Below, in pieces: positions 5,521 through 12,636 of a DNA stretch of 23,484 nucleotides. A model generated the notes under the pieces. The model saw only the letters and a program-made list of their open reading frames with translations. It was not told the DNA's origin and made no database searches. The position numbers and the translations under genes were made by a program. This stretch comes from JBCBTD01 sp039818825 (GTDB taxonomy: Bacteria; Pseudomonadota; Alphaproteobacteria; Geminicoccales; Geminicoccaceae), in assembly GCA_039818825.1 (NCBI GenBank), contig JBCBTD010000061.1, positions 1 through 23,484 of the forward strand. The letters are read 5' to 3'. The stretch's first letter is position 1. The number at the start of each line of letters is the position of its first letter.

Positions 5521-8327
5521 CCCGCGGACCGGCCCGCGCGCTCGGCGACGTGCTGGCGACCGCTGGTCTCGGTTGCCTCGTCCTGCGTTCGGCGGGCGAG
5601 AGCGGCGGCACGGCGCTCTTGGAGGCCAACGAGCTTGCCCGGCGGTGGCTGGCGATCCCGGCGGACACGAATGGCGCTGGGCTCGAGCGGCTGGTCGGCC
5701 CGGCGTTGCCGCTGTCGTTGATCGCCCAGGTCGTGCTGGCGGTCGACGGCACGCGGCCGCTGGCCGCCGATCTCGCTGCCGTGGCCGGGTTGCGTCCGGC
5801 CGTGGACGTGATCGGCGCGCCGGTCGCCAGTGGTCACTATTGGCTCCTGTTCCGGCCCGCGACGGCAGCCACGACCCTGGCCGAGGGCGCGCCAGCTGCT
5901 GCCCCGCCCGAGAGTGTTGGCGCCCTCCTGGATGACCCGATTTACGCCCTCGCCATGGACGCGGATTGCGGGTTGCGGGTGGCATGGACGCTCGGCCCCT
6001 TCCATGCGCTGGCGCGGCAGCCGCCGGTCCCGGGTGAAAGCTGGGCGTTGGCCATCCACGAAGACGATCGGGCCCTCTGGCGTGATCGCAACCTCCACGT
6101 GCTTGGCGGCTCGTCGGCGACGTGCCGCTATCGGTTGCGCGCCGCCGGGGGCGAAGAGGTCGTCGTCGATGACGCGGCGATCCCTCAACGCGATCCGGAT
6201 GGCGAGGTCAGAGGCATCGTTGCGCGGTTGCGCCGCGCCGGCGCAACGCCGTCGCGGCTGGAAACACCGCCGCCCGCGATGGTGCTACGCCAACTCGCCG
6301 GCCGTATCGGTGCTGATCTCGTGTTGGGCATCGATGCCGGCGGGGCCATCGAGCGAGTTCTGCATCCGGACCTGCTGGGCGAGCCAGACGACGCGCCGAG
6401 TGGCGGTCAGGCGTTGCTCGACCTCGTGGACCGTTTGGCCGAGGCCGCGCCCGCGATGGCTGCCGTCCTCGATCGGCTCGACAGCGATGCATTGGCCGTG
6501 TCGTTGGCGATCAGAGACCTCAGGGTGGAGTTGGTGCCGGCTGATGACGGTCGGGCATTGGCGCTGGTACGCCGCCCCTCGACGCCGCGCGACGGCGGGC
6601 TCGCCGAGGCGCCGGCGGGGATGGCCAGTCTCGATCCCGGCGAGAAGGCGTCCTGGTGGCAAGTGCTGGAGACGGTGGTCGACGGCTTGGTGACGTTCGA
6701 CTCGCGCGGTCATGTCGACGGGTTCTCCGCAGCCGCCGAGAAGCTGTTCGGCGCTGCCGCCGCGGAAGCCAAAGGGCAAGCGTTGGAGAGCTTCGTCGGG
6801 ACTCCGCCCGGCGAGGACAGCGATCTGATGCGGGTGCTGGAGGAGGCCGCCAACAGCGGTCAGCGGTTGACGGAGCTGTTCGCGCGGCGCGGGGCCGACG
6901 ACATCGTGCCGATCGAGGTGACCGTCTGCCGCCGCGACGAGCGCGACGGGTTCCTGCTGACGGCCCGTGACGTGTCGGCACGCCGCGAAGCCGAAGAAAC
7001 GATCCGCCGGCTCGCCTCGCGCGATCCGCTGACGGGGCTGCCGAACCGCTTGCTGTTCGACGACCGGCTCGCCCAGACGGTCGAACGGGCGCGTCGCAAT
7101 CCGCAAGAGTTCGTCGTGATGCTACTCGATCTGGACCGGTTCAAGCTCGTCAACGAGAGCTTGGGGATGGCCAAGGGCGACTTGCTGCTGCGCGAGGTTG
7201 CGCGCCGGCTGGTGCTGGTTCTGCGCCGCTCCGACACGGTGGCGCGGCTGGGTGGCGACGAGTTCCTACTACTGCTTCCCGGCTGTCGCGGTGCCGAGAA
7301 CGCGGCGAAGGTGGCGCAGAAGATCCTGGACGTGATGCGCCATCCCTACGCCATCAACGGCCAGGAACTCAGCGCCACGGCTAGTCTGGGGATCGCCCTG
7401 TTTCCCCACGACGGCGCCGACGGCGAGACCCTGGTGCGTAACGCGGACACCGCGCTCTACCGGACGAAGGAGCAGGGGCGGAACTCCTACCAGTTCTACA
7501 CCAACGACATGAACGCCCGCGCGTTCGAGCGGTTGGTGTTGGAGACCCAGTTGCGGCGCGCGTTGGAGCGGGGCGAACTGGTGTTGCACTACCAACCCGT
7601 GGTGAGCGCGGAGACCGGTGAGATCACCGCGGTCGAAGCACTGGTTCGCTGGTTTCACCCCGAGCTTGGCCGTGTCCCGCCCGGCGAGTTCATTCCACTT
7701 GCCGAGGAGACCGGGCTGATCCTGCCGATCGGCCAGTGGGTGTTGACCGAAGCCTGCCGGCAGATCCGCGAGTGGCAGCGACAGGGCTTCGCCGAGCTGC
7801 GCCTAGCGGTCAATCTGTCGGGCCGCCAGTTCAAGCAGCGGAATCTGGTCGACACCATCCGCCGCGTTCTCCAGGCGACCGGCATGCCCGCGCATTTGCT
7901 GGAGCTGGAACTGACCGAGAGCGCGCTGATGGAAGACGTCGGCGAGAGCGTTGGTCGGCTGCAGGCGATCCACGATCTGGGGGTGCAGTTCGCCGTCGAC
8001 GATTTCGGCACTGGCTACTCGTCTTTGGCCTATCTGAAGCGGTTTCCGATCCGCTGCCTGAAGATCGACAGGTCCTTCATCAAGGACGTCACGACCGACG
8101 CCAACGACGCAGCGATCGCCCAGGCCATCGTTGCCCTAGCCGAAATGCTGAACATCTCGGTCGTCGCCGAGGGCGTCGAGACCCGTGAGCAGCTGGCGAT
8201 GGTCAGGCGGTTCCGTTGCGACGAGTTGCAGGGGTTCTTGTTCAGTGGCCCGTTGCCCGGTGACGAGTTGTTGGCGCTGCTCCGCTCGGGACGCAGGCTG
8301 GAGGTCGACGACCTGCCGGAGGTCTAG
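5463..8327 (+). CDS. PAS-GGDEF-EAL cyclic-di-GMP signalling protein
   Basis: A 954-residue protein from GTG 5463; GTG 5517 (936 residues) is an alternative. Residues ~1-390 are divergent. A segment at ~155-265 looks like a PAS/PAC fold, and the flanking segments are PAS-like at best. A clearer PAS domain spans ~400-510, joined by a short helix to a GGDEF diguanylate cyclase domain (~515-680). That domain has an intact GGDEF at 597-601 and RRSD five residues before it, matching the RxxD product-inhibition site. The EAL phosphodiesterase domain (~690-945) has an intact EAL motif at 725-727 and the DDFGTGYSSL and VVAEGVET blocks. Both catalytic centres look competent, so the net direction (c-di-GMP made or degraded) cannot be read. 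No transmembrane segment or signal peptide is evident, so sensing is probably cytosolic. It lies 113 bases after nnr and converges on the pentapeptide-repeat gene. Confidence 0.94.
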   Translation: MGHLRGSTVRRRLPDGSRVTRGPARALGDVLATAGLGCLVLRSAGESGGTALLEANELARRWLAIPADTNGAGLERLVGPALPLSLIAQVVLAVDGTRPLAADLAAVAGLRPAVDVIGAPVASGHYWLLFRPATAATTLAEGAPAAAPPESVGALLDDPIYALAMDADCGLRVAWTLGPFHALARQPPVPGESWALAIHEDDRALWRDRNLHVLGGSSATCRYRLRAAGGEEVVVDDAAIPQRDPDGEVRGIVARLRRAGATPSRLETPPPAMVLRQLAGRIGADLVLGIDAGGAIERVLHPDLLGEPDDAPSGGQALLDLVDRLAEAAPAMAAVLDRLDSDALAVSLAIRDLRVELVPADDGRALALVRRPSTPRDGGLAEAPAGMASLDPGEKASWWQVLETVVDGLVTFDSRGHVDGFSAAAEKLFGAAAAEAKGQALESFVGTPPGEDSDLMRVLEEAANSGQRLTELFARRGADDIVPIEVTVCRRDERDGFLLTARDVSARREAEETIRRLASRDPLTGLPNRLLFDDRLAQTVERARRNPQEFVVMLLDLDRFKLVNESLGMAKGDLLLREVARRLVLVLRRSDTVARLGGDEFLLLLPGCRGAENAAKVAQKILDVMRHPYAINGQELSATASLGIALFPHDGADGETLVRNADTALYRTKEQGRNSYQFYTNDMNARAFERLVLETQLRRALERGELVLHYQPVVSAETGEITAVEALVRWFHPELGRVPPGEFIPLAEETGLILPIGQWVLTEACRQIREWQRQGFAELRLAVNLSGRQFKQRNLVDTIRRVLQATGMPAHLLELELTESALMEDVGESVGRLQAIHDLGVQFAVDDFGTGYSSLAYLKRFPIRCLKIDRSFIKDVTTDANDAAIAQAIVALAEMLNISVVAEGVETREQLAMVRRFRCDELQGFLFSGPLPGDELLALLRSGRRLEVDDLPEV

Positions 8328-8351
8328 CGCTTGCGCGCTGCGAGCCCTGGC

Positions 8352-8906
8352 TCAGCCGCCGACGGACGTCGCCGGCGCTTCGGCATCGGCGGGCGGCCGG
8401 CGAACGGCCACGCAGCGGCCGATCGAACCGGGGCCGCAGACCGTGGCGCCGTCGCTCCAGATCGCACCCTCGAGATCGGCCTGCAGGAAGTCGGTGCCGT
8501 CGATTCGCGCGCCGGTGAAGTCGGCACCCGTCAGATTGGCGCGGAAGAATCGCGCCCGGAAGAGATTGGCACCACGGAACGACACGTCGGTCGCATCCGC
8601 GCTGGTGAAATCGGCTTCGACGAGGTCGGCGTCGACGAAGCTGGCGCCGGCCAAGCGTGCGGAGATGAACTTCGCACCGCGCCCGGTCACCTCGTCGAGC
8701 ACAGCGTCGGTCAAGTCGGCGCGGGTGAACGCTGCGTCGCGGATCTCAGCGCCCGTCAGATCCAGGTTCTGGAGCAGTTCGCCGACCAGCTGGCAGCGGC
8801 GCAGATCGACGCCCGGCTGCAGTACGTCGGTGCAGGCGGCGTGGGCTTCGGCGCCAGCCATTACTGCGAGCACACCCGCCACCATGCCGCGCCGCCAGCC
8901 GAGCAT
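8352..8906 (-). CDS. Exported pentapeptide-repeat protein
   Basis: A 184-residue protein with a Sec signal peptide: Arg5-Arg6, a hydrophobic core 8-18, then AEAHA-A with predicted cleavage after residue 23. From about residue 40 to 150 it is built of pentapeptide repeats of the A(D/N)LxX type (for example ADLTD, ANLFR, ADFTG), which fold as a right-handed quadrilateral beta-helix. Cys25 and Cys38 precede the repeats, and Cys157 and Cys165 lie in a CGPGSIGRC cap after them. The C-terminal tail is Pro/Ala-rich. AAGGAA lies six bases before the ATG on the minus strand. It is 30 bases downstream of lipB in the same direction, so the two may be cotranscribed. The family has no single function; export makes a gyrase-mimic role unlikely. 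Its 3' end is 24 bases from the end of the GGDEF-EAL gene. Confidence 0.87.
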   Translation of the reverse strand: MLGWRRGMVAGVLAVMAGAEAHAACTDVLQPGVDLRRCQLVGELLQNLDLTGAEIRDAAFTRADLTDAVLDEVTGRGAKFISARLAGASFVDADLVEADFTSADATDVSFRGANLFRARFFRANLTGADFTGARIDGTDFLQADLEGAIWSDGATVCGPGSIGRCVAVRRPPADAEAPATSVGG

Positions 8907-8936
8907 CGCCGTTCCTTCGAAAGCCTGGTCGTGAAC

Positions 8937-9635
8937 CTAGAAGCCCGCGTCGCAGAATTCCACCGGGGAGGCTGGCATCAACGGGCCGAAGACGTCCTGG
9001 AAAGCACCACGAAGCGCCGTGTCGACCGCGGCCATGTCCGCAGGGTGGCCGAGTGCTGCCAGCGACGTCACGCCGAAACCGCGGAGTCCGCAAGGGACGA
9101 TCCCGTCGAAGCGGCCGAGGTCCGGGTCGACGTTGAGTGCGACCCCATGGAACGTCACCCAGCGACGGACCCGGACCCCCAGCGCCGCGATCTTGGCCTC
9201 CCCGTGATCGGTGCGAACCCAAATGCCGACCCGGCCGGCGCGCCGCTCACCACGGACCCCGAGGCGCGCCAAGGTGTCGATAAGCCACCGCTCCAGATCG
9301 TGGACGAAGGCCCGGACGTCCGGCTTGCGGCGTTTCAGGTCGAGCATAACGTAGCCGATGCGTTGTCCCGGACCGTGGTAGGTGAAACGCCCGCCGCGGC
9401 CGACCCGGTGCACCGGAACCGTCCCTGCAGCCAGCAGTTCGTCCGGGGTGGCGCTGGTGCCCGCGGTGTAGACGTGGGGGTGCTCCAGGAGCCACAGCCG
9501 CTCGGTCTCGCGACCTCCACGGATCGCTTGGGCGAGGTGGTCCATCCGCCGCAGCGCGAAGAGGTAATCCACAGGCGTCGGCGAGGTTTCGAGCTTGACC
9601 GGCGGCGCGGTCGGACTTGCGTCGGTCGGGGCCAT
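8937..9635 (-). CDS. lipB: Octanoyl-[acyl-carrier-protein]:protein N-octanoyltransferase LipB
   Basis: A 232-residue enzyme that moves octanoate from acyl carrier protein to lipoyl domains of 2-oxoacid dehydrogenases and the glycine cleavage H protein, before LipA inserts sulfur. The family blocks are all present: RGGRFTYHGPGQ (80-91), KIAALGVRV with catalytic Lys148, TFHGVALNV, and GIVPCG with catalytic Cys182. The length is slightly above average because of a polar N-terminal extension of about 15 residues. The start is ATG at 9633-9635, preceded by a G-rich stretch and an AT-rich GAATAACAA. It is divergent from tRNA-Leu with a 44-base gap. The pentapeptide-repeat gene follows it on the same strand. 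Long plus-strand open frames over it are shadows. Confidence 0.96.
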   Translation of the reverse strand: MAPTDASPTAPPVKLETSPTPVDYLFALRRMDHLAQAIRGGRETERLWLLEHPHVYTAGTSATPDELLAAGTVPVHRVGRGGRFTYHGPGQRIGYVMLDLKRRKPDVRAFVHDLERWLIDTLARLGVRGERRAGRVGIWVRTDHGEAKIAALGVRVRRWVTFHGVALNVDPDLGRFDGIVPCGLRGFGVTSLAALGHPADMAAVDTALRGAFQDVFGPLMPASPVEFCDAGF

Positions 9636-9647
9636 TTGTTATTCGCC

Positions 9648-9662
9648 CCCGTCTCCGACGGG
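9648..9662. repeat. Short inverted repeat between lipB and tRNA-Leu
   Basis: CCCGTC (9648-9653), TCC, GACGGG (9657-9662) is a perfect 6-3-6 inverted repeat in the 44-base gap between the divergent lipB and tRNA-Leu genes. A second overlapping stem, GGGC/GCCC at 9660-9670, would compete with it. It could be an operator or part of the lipB leader. Such repeats are common by chance at this base composition. Confidence 0.25.
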
Positions 9663-9679
9663 CCCTGCCCGGACGACGT

Positions 9680-9766
9680 GCGGTCGTGGCGGAATTGGTA
9701 GACGCGCAGCGTTGAGGTCGCTGTCCCGGAAACGGGGTGGAAGTTCGAGTCTTCTCGACCGCACCA
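9680..9766 (+). tRNA. tRNA-Leu, anticodon GAG
   Basis: An 87-base gene including an encoded CCA end (9764-9766). The acceptor stem GCGGTCG (9680-9686) pairs with CGACCGC (9756-9762), and the discriminator base is A9763. The D arm contains TTGGTAGA. The anticodon stem CAGCG/CGCTG encloses the loop TTGAGGT, which gives anticodon GAG (reads CUC and CUU). A long variable arm, CCCG-GAAA-CGGG, marks a class II tRNA. The T arm has TTCGAGT in a five-pair stem with one G-T pair. The class II arm, discriminator A and GAG anticodon together identify leucine. Confidence 0.97.
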
Positions 9767-9898
9767 TTCGTCCCTCGGCCTCGTCGTTGGATCCTGTCCA
9801 TTCGATCTCCTAGCAGCTACGACGCGGCGCGCCCACGCTCCGATGCTTCGGTCGCGGTTACCGTTCCGTGTGGGTGAACTCGTTCCGGGGAGCTGGTC

Positions 9899-11251
9899 AT
9901 GACGGAAGAGGACGCGGCCATCGCCGACGACCTGACCGAGGTCGTGCGGAACGCGCTCGCCGCCGATGACCCGGCGGCCGTCCGGACGCTCGTCGCCGAG
10001 CAGCATCCGGCCGACATTGCAGAGTTGTTCCGGTTTCTGGACGACGGTGATCGTCGGGGATTGTTGGCCGCACTCGGTGACGGTCTCGACCCCGAAGTGC
10101 TCAGCTACGTCGACGAAGAGCTGCGGCCGGACCTCACGGCGTTCCTGGGTGCGGAGCGGACCGCGGCGTTGCTCGCCGAGCTGGAGACCGACGACGCCAT
10201 CGCGTTCTTGGAAGAGCTCGACGACGCGTTGCAACTCGGCGTTCTGGCGGCGCTGCCGTCAGCCGAGCGAAAGGACGTCCAGCAGAGCCTAGCCTACGAC
10301 GAGTACACCGCCGGCCGGTTGATGCAGCGAGCGTTCGTCGCGCTCCCGGACTATTGGGCGGTGGGCCAGGCCATCGATTTTCTGCGCACGCAGCCCGAGC
10401 TGCCGGACGACTTCTACGACATCTACCTCGTCAACCCGCGCTTCGAGCCGGTTGGCTCGATCCCGTTGTCGATGATCCTCCGGAGCGTTCGCTCGACGCC
10501 GCTGCGCGAGCTGAAGATCAGAGAGCTCCGGTTGATCGAGGCCGCCGCCGATCAGGAAGACGTGGCACGCACGTTCCGCAAGTACGGCCTCGTCTCAGCA
10601 CCGGTGATCGGCACCAGTAGGCGGATCATCGGCGTCATCACCGTCGACGACATCGTCGACGTCATCGACGAGGAGGCCGAAGAGGATCTGATGAAGCTGA
10701 GCGGCGTCTCGGAGATCGACGTGCTGCGGCCGTTCGCCCAGACGGTGCGAAAGCGCCAGCCTTGGCTGATCGCCAACATGGGCACGGCGATTCTGGCCGC
10801 CGCCGTGATCGCCCAGTTCGAGGCATCGATCGAGGCGATCGTGGCACTCGCTGTGCTGATGCCGATCGTTGCGTCCATGGGCGGCAACTCTGGTTCTCAG
10901 ACCTTGACGGTCGTCGTCCGCGGCCTCGCGACCGGCGAAGTCACGAGCGCCAACGCTTGGCGGGTGTTCCGGAAGGAGTTGGCCGTCGGCCTCGCCAACG
11001 GCGCTACGTTCTTCGTCGTCGGCGGCCTCGTCGCGTTGGCCGGCTTCGGCTTTCCGGCGTTGGCACTGGTCTTCGGATTGGCGCTCTTGGTGACGCTGTT
11101 CTTCGCTGCCGCTGTCGGCGTATTGATCCCGCTGACGCTGCAACGTCTGAACGTCGACCCGGCCGTGGCATCGGCGGTGTTCGTCACCACCATCACGGAC
11201 GTCTTCGGCTTCGCTACGTTCCTGGGCGCTGCAACGTTGGTGCTGCTCTGA
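9899..11251 (+). CDS. mgtE: Magnesium transporter MgtE
   Basis: A 450-residue Mg2+ channel/transporter of the inner membrane. Residues ~1-130 form the acidic helical N domain (superhelix with the ADIAELF motif). Residues ~130-260 are the tandem CBS domains that sense Mg2+, ending in IIGVITVDDIVDVI and the acidic plug-helix region. From ~285 to the end there are five hydrophobic segments. The first pore helix pair contains PIVASMGGNSGSQT (about 320-335), the family's ion-selectivity signature. GGGGAG at 9887-9892 lies six bases before the ATG. No M-box Mg2+ riboswitch consensus was recognised in the 130 bases upstream. The gene lies between tRNA-Leu and ivd, 42 bases before the latter, and may share a transcript with it. 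Confidence 0.95.
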   Translation: MTEEDAAIADDLTEVVRNALAADDPAAVRTLVAEQHPADIAELFRFLDDGDRRGLLAALGDGLDPEVLSYVDEELRPDLTAFLGAERTAALLAELETDDAIAFLEELDDALQLGVLAALPSAERKDVQQSLAYDEYTAGRLMQRAFVALPDYWAVGQAIDFLRTQPELPDDFYDIYLVNPRFEPVGSIPLSMILRSVRSTPLRELKIRELRLIEAAADQEDVARTFRKYGLVSAPVIGTSRRIIGVITVDDIVDVIDEEAEEDLMKLSGVSEIDVLRPFAQTVRKRQPWLIANMGTAILAAAVIAQFEASIEAIVALAVLMPIVASMGGNSGSQTLTVVVRGLATGEVTSANAWRVFRKELAVGLANGATFFVVGGLVALAGFGFPALALVFGLALLVTLFFAAAVGVLIPLTLQRLNVDPAVASAVFVTTITDVFGFATFLGAATLVLL

Positions 11252-11293
11252 GCCAACTTTGCTACGGTTCGCCGATCAAACGGGGGACCGCGG

Positions 11294-12466
11294 ATGGCGC
11301 AGTTCAGGAGTCCGACCATCGACTTCGGCCTCGGCGAGACGGCGGACGCGATCCGTGAGTCGGTGGGGCGGTTCGCCGACGAGGCCATCGCTCCCCGTGC
11401 CGAGGCCATCGATCACACCAACCAGTTCCCTCGTGACCTGTGGCCGGAGCTGGGGGCGCTCGGGCTGCTCGGCATCACGGTCGAGGAGGCCGACGGCGGC
11501 AGCGGTCTCGGCTATCTGGAACACACGATCGCCATCGAGGAGATCAGCCGCGCCTCGGCGTCGGTCGGCCTCAGCTACGGCGCGCACTCGAACCTGTGTG
11601 TCAATCAGATCCGCCGCTACGGTACGGTCGAGCAAAAAGCCAGGCATCTTCCGAAACTGATCTCGGGCGAGCATGTCGGCGCCCTGGCCATGAGCGAGAC
11701 GGGCTCTGGCTCCGACGTCGTCTCGATGCGCACCCGCGCCGACCGGCGAGGCGACCGGTTCGTGCTCAACGGCAACAAGATGTGGATCACCAACGGCCCC
11801 GAAGCCGAGACCTTGGTGGTCTACGCCAAGACCAACGCGGATGCGGGGCCCAAGGGCATCACGGCGTTCCTGATCGAACAGGGCATGGCAGGTTTCACGA
11901 CGGCGCAGAAGCTCGACAAGCTGGGGATGCGCGGCTCCGACACCTGCGAGCTGATCTTCGAGGACTGCGAGGTGTCGGCAGACAACGTGCTAGGCGAGGT
12001 CGGCGGCGGGGTGAACGTGTTGATGTCGGGCCTCGACTACGAGCGTCTGGTCCTCGCCGGCGGGCCATTGGGCATCATGCAGGCGGCGATGGACGCGGTC
12101 CTGCCCTACGTGCACGAGCGCAAGCAATTCGGTGCGCCGATCGGCACGTTCCAGTTGATGCAGGGCAAGCTCGCCGACATGTACGCGACGATGAATGCCT
12201 GCAAAGCCTATGTCTACGCCGTGGCCAAGGCCGCCGACTGCGGCCGCATCACACGGCAAGACGCGGCCGGTTGCCTCATGTACGCCGCTGAAAAAGCCAC
12301 CTGGATGGCGCTCGAGGCGATCCAAGCGCTCGGCGGCAACGGCTACGTCAACGACTACCCGACCGGCCGCCTGCTCCGCGACGCCAAGCTCTACGAAATC
12401 GGCGCCGGCACGAGCGAGATCCGCCGCATGCTGATCGGCCGCGAGCTGTTCGAGTTGACGGCGTGA
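11294..12466 (+). CDS. ivd: Isovaleryl-CoA dehydrogenase (acyl-CoA dehydrogenase family)
   Basis: A 390-residue FAD enzyme that oxidises isovaleryl-CoA to 3-methylcrotonyl-CoA in leucine degradation. Acyl-CoA dehydrogenase blocks are present: ALAMSETGSGSDV, MWITNG and QALGGNGYVNDYPTGRLLRDAKLYEIGAGTSE (about 345-375). The isovaleryl type is supported by Glu250 in LDYERLVLAGG, the helix-G position of the catalytic base in this subfamily. At the site where medium-chain enzymes carry their catalytic Glu there is Ala371. The N-terminus (FGLGE) also fits. GGGGGA lies before the ATG with about six bases spacing. The usual partners (methylcrotonyl-CoA carboxylase, HMG-CoA lyase) are absent from the window. 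Another short- or branched-chain substrate is possible but less likely. Confidence 0.92.
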   Translation: MAQFRSPTIDFGLGETADAIRESVGRFADEAIAPRAEAIDHTNQFPRDLWPELGALGLLGITVEEADGGSGLGYLEHTIAIEEISRASASVGLSYGAHSNLCVNQIRRYGTVEQKARHLPKLISGEHVGALAMSETGSGSDVVSMRTRADRRGDRFVLNGNKMWITNGPEAETLVVYAKTNADAGPKGITAFLIEQGMAGFTTAQKLDKLGMRGSDTCELIFEDCEVSADNVLGEVGGGVNVLMSGLDYERLVLAGGPLGIMQAAMDAVLPYVHERKQFGAPIGTFQLMQGKLADMYATMNACKAYVYAVAKAADCGRITRQDAAGCLMYAAEKATWMALEAIQALGGNGYVNDYPTGRLLRDAKLYEIGAGTSEIRRMLIGRELFELTA

Positions 12467-12484
12467 TGGGCCGTTTCGAGGACA

Positions 12485-12536
12485 CGCTGGGTCATGTCCG
12501 CCCAGCGCCACGGCGCTCGAGCAACCGATCATCGGT
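12485..12536. repeat. Cluster of inverted repeats upstream of the cyclase gene
   Basis: CGCTGGG (12485-12491) and CCCAGCG (12501-12507) form a 7-bp stem with a nine-base loop. GCGCC (12505-12509) and GGCGC (12512-12516) form an alternative stem that overlaps its 3' arm. ACCGAT-C-ATCGGT (12524-12536) is a 6-1-6 palindrome that looks more like a dimeric protein site than a hairpin. There is no U-tract, so a standard Rho-independent terminator for ivd is not supported. The cluster could act in the leader of the downstream cyclase, but that is inference. Confidence 0.35.
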
Positions 12537-12544
12537 CTGCCCGT

Positions 12545-12552
12545 GGGAGGAG
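12545..12552 (+). promoter_or_regulatory. Strong Shine-Dalgarno serving the 22-codon ORF
   Basis: GGGAGGAG lies ten bases before the ATG at 12563. It is much stronger than anything upstream of the cyclase's own GTG at 12637. This is the main reason for thinking that translation enters here. Confidence 0.5.
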
Positions 12553-12562
12553 TGCTGCAATC

Positions 12563-12631
12563 ATGACCTACGCCCGCCACGTCGTCGTCGCGATCACCGA
12601 CGCTGACCGACGGGAAGAGCCGGGCGCCTGA
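12563..12631 (+). CDS. Possible 22-residue leader ORF upstream of the cyclase
   Basis: ATG at 12563 opens a 22-codon frame ending with TGA at 12629-12631, five bases before the cyclase GTG at 12637 and in a different frame. It has the strong Shine-Dalgarno at 12545-12552. The peptide begins MTYARHVVVAIT and ends in charged residues (DADRREEPGA). No family is recognised. It may be a leader that couples translation to the cyclase, a small protein in its own right, or chance. Codon choice is too short to judge. Confidence 0.35.
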   Translation: MTYARHVVVAITDADRREEPGA

Positions 12632-12636
12632 CCGGC

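Noticed and set aside
8326..8339. AGCGC-TTGC-GCGCT stem between the convergent GGDEF-EAL and pentapeptide-repeat genes
   Set aside because: Only five pairs, no U-tract on either strand, and it overlaps the stop codon; not convincing as a terminator.
8331..9701. 456-codon plus-strand open frame across the pentapeptide-repeat gene, lipB and part of tRNA-Leu
   Set aside because: It runs through a confident tRNA and opposite two well-supported genes. Its repeat-like look is the reverse complement of pentapeptide repeats.
9767..9898. Mg2+ riboswitch (M-box) upstream of mgtE
   Set aside because: The space is short and I could find none of the conserved M-box blocks; only small chance stems such as CGGT-T-ACCG are present.
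10640..10680. Repetitive GTCGACGACATCGTCGAC-like stretch
   Set aside because: It is coding sequence for the Asp/Val-rich end of the second CBS domain in MgtE, with codon bias producing the repeat look.
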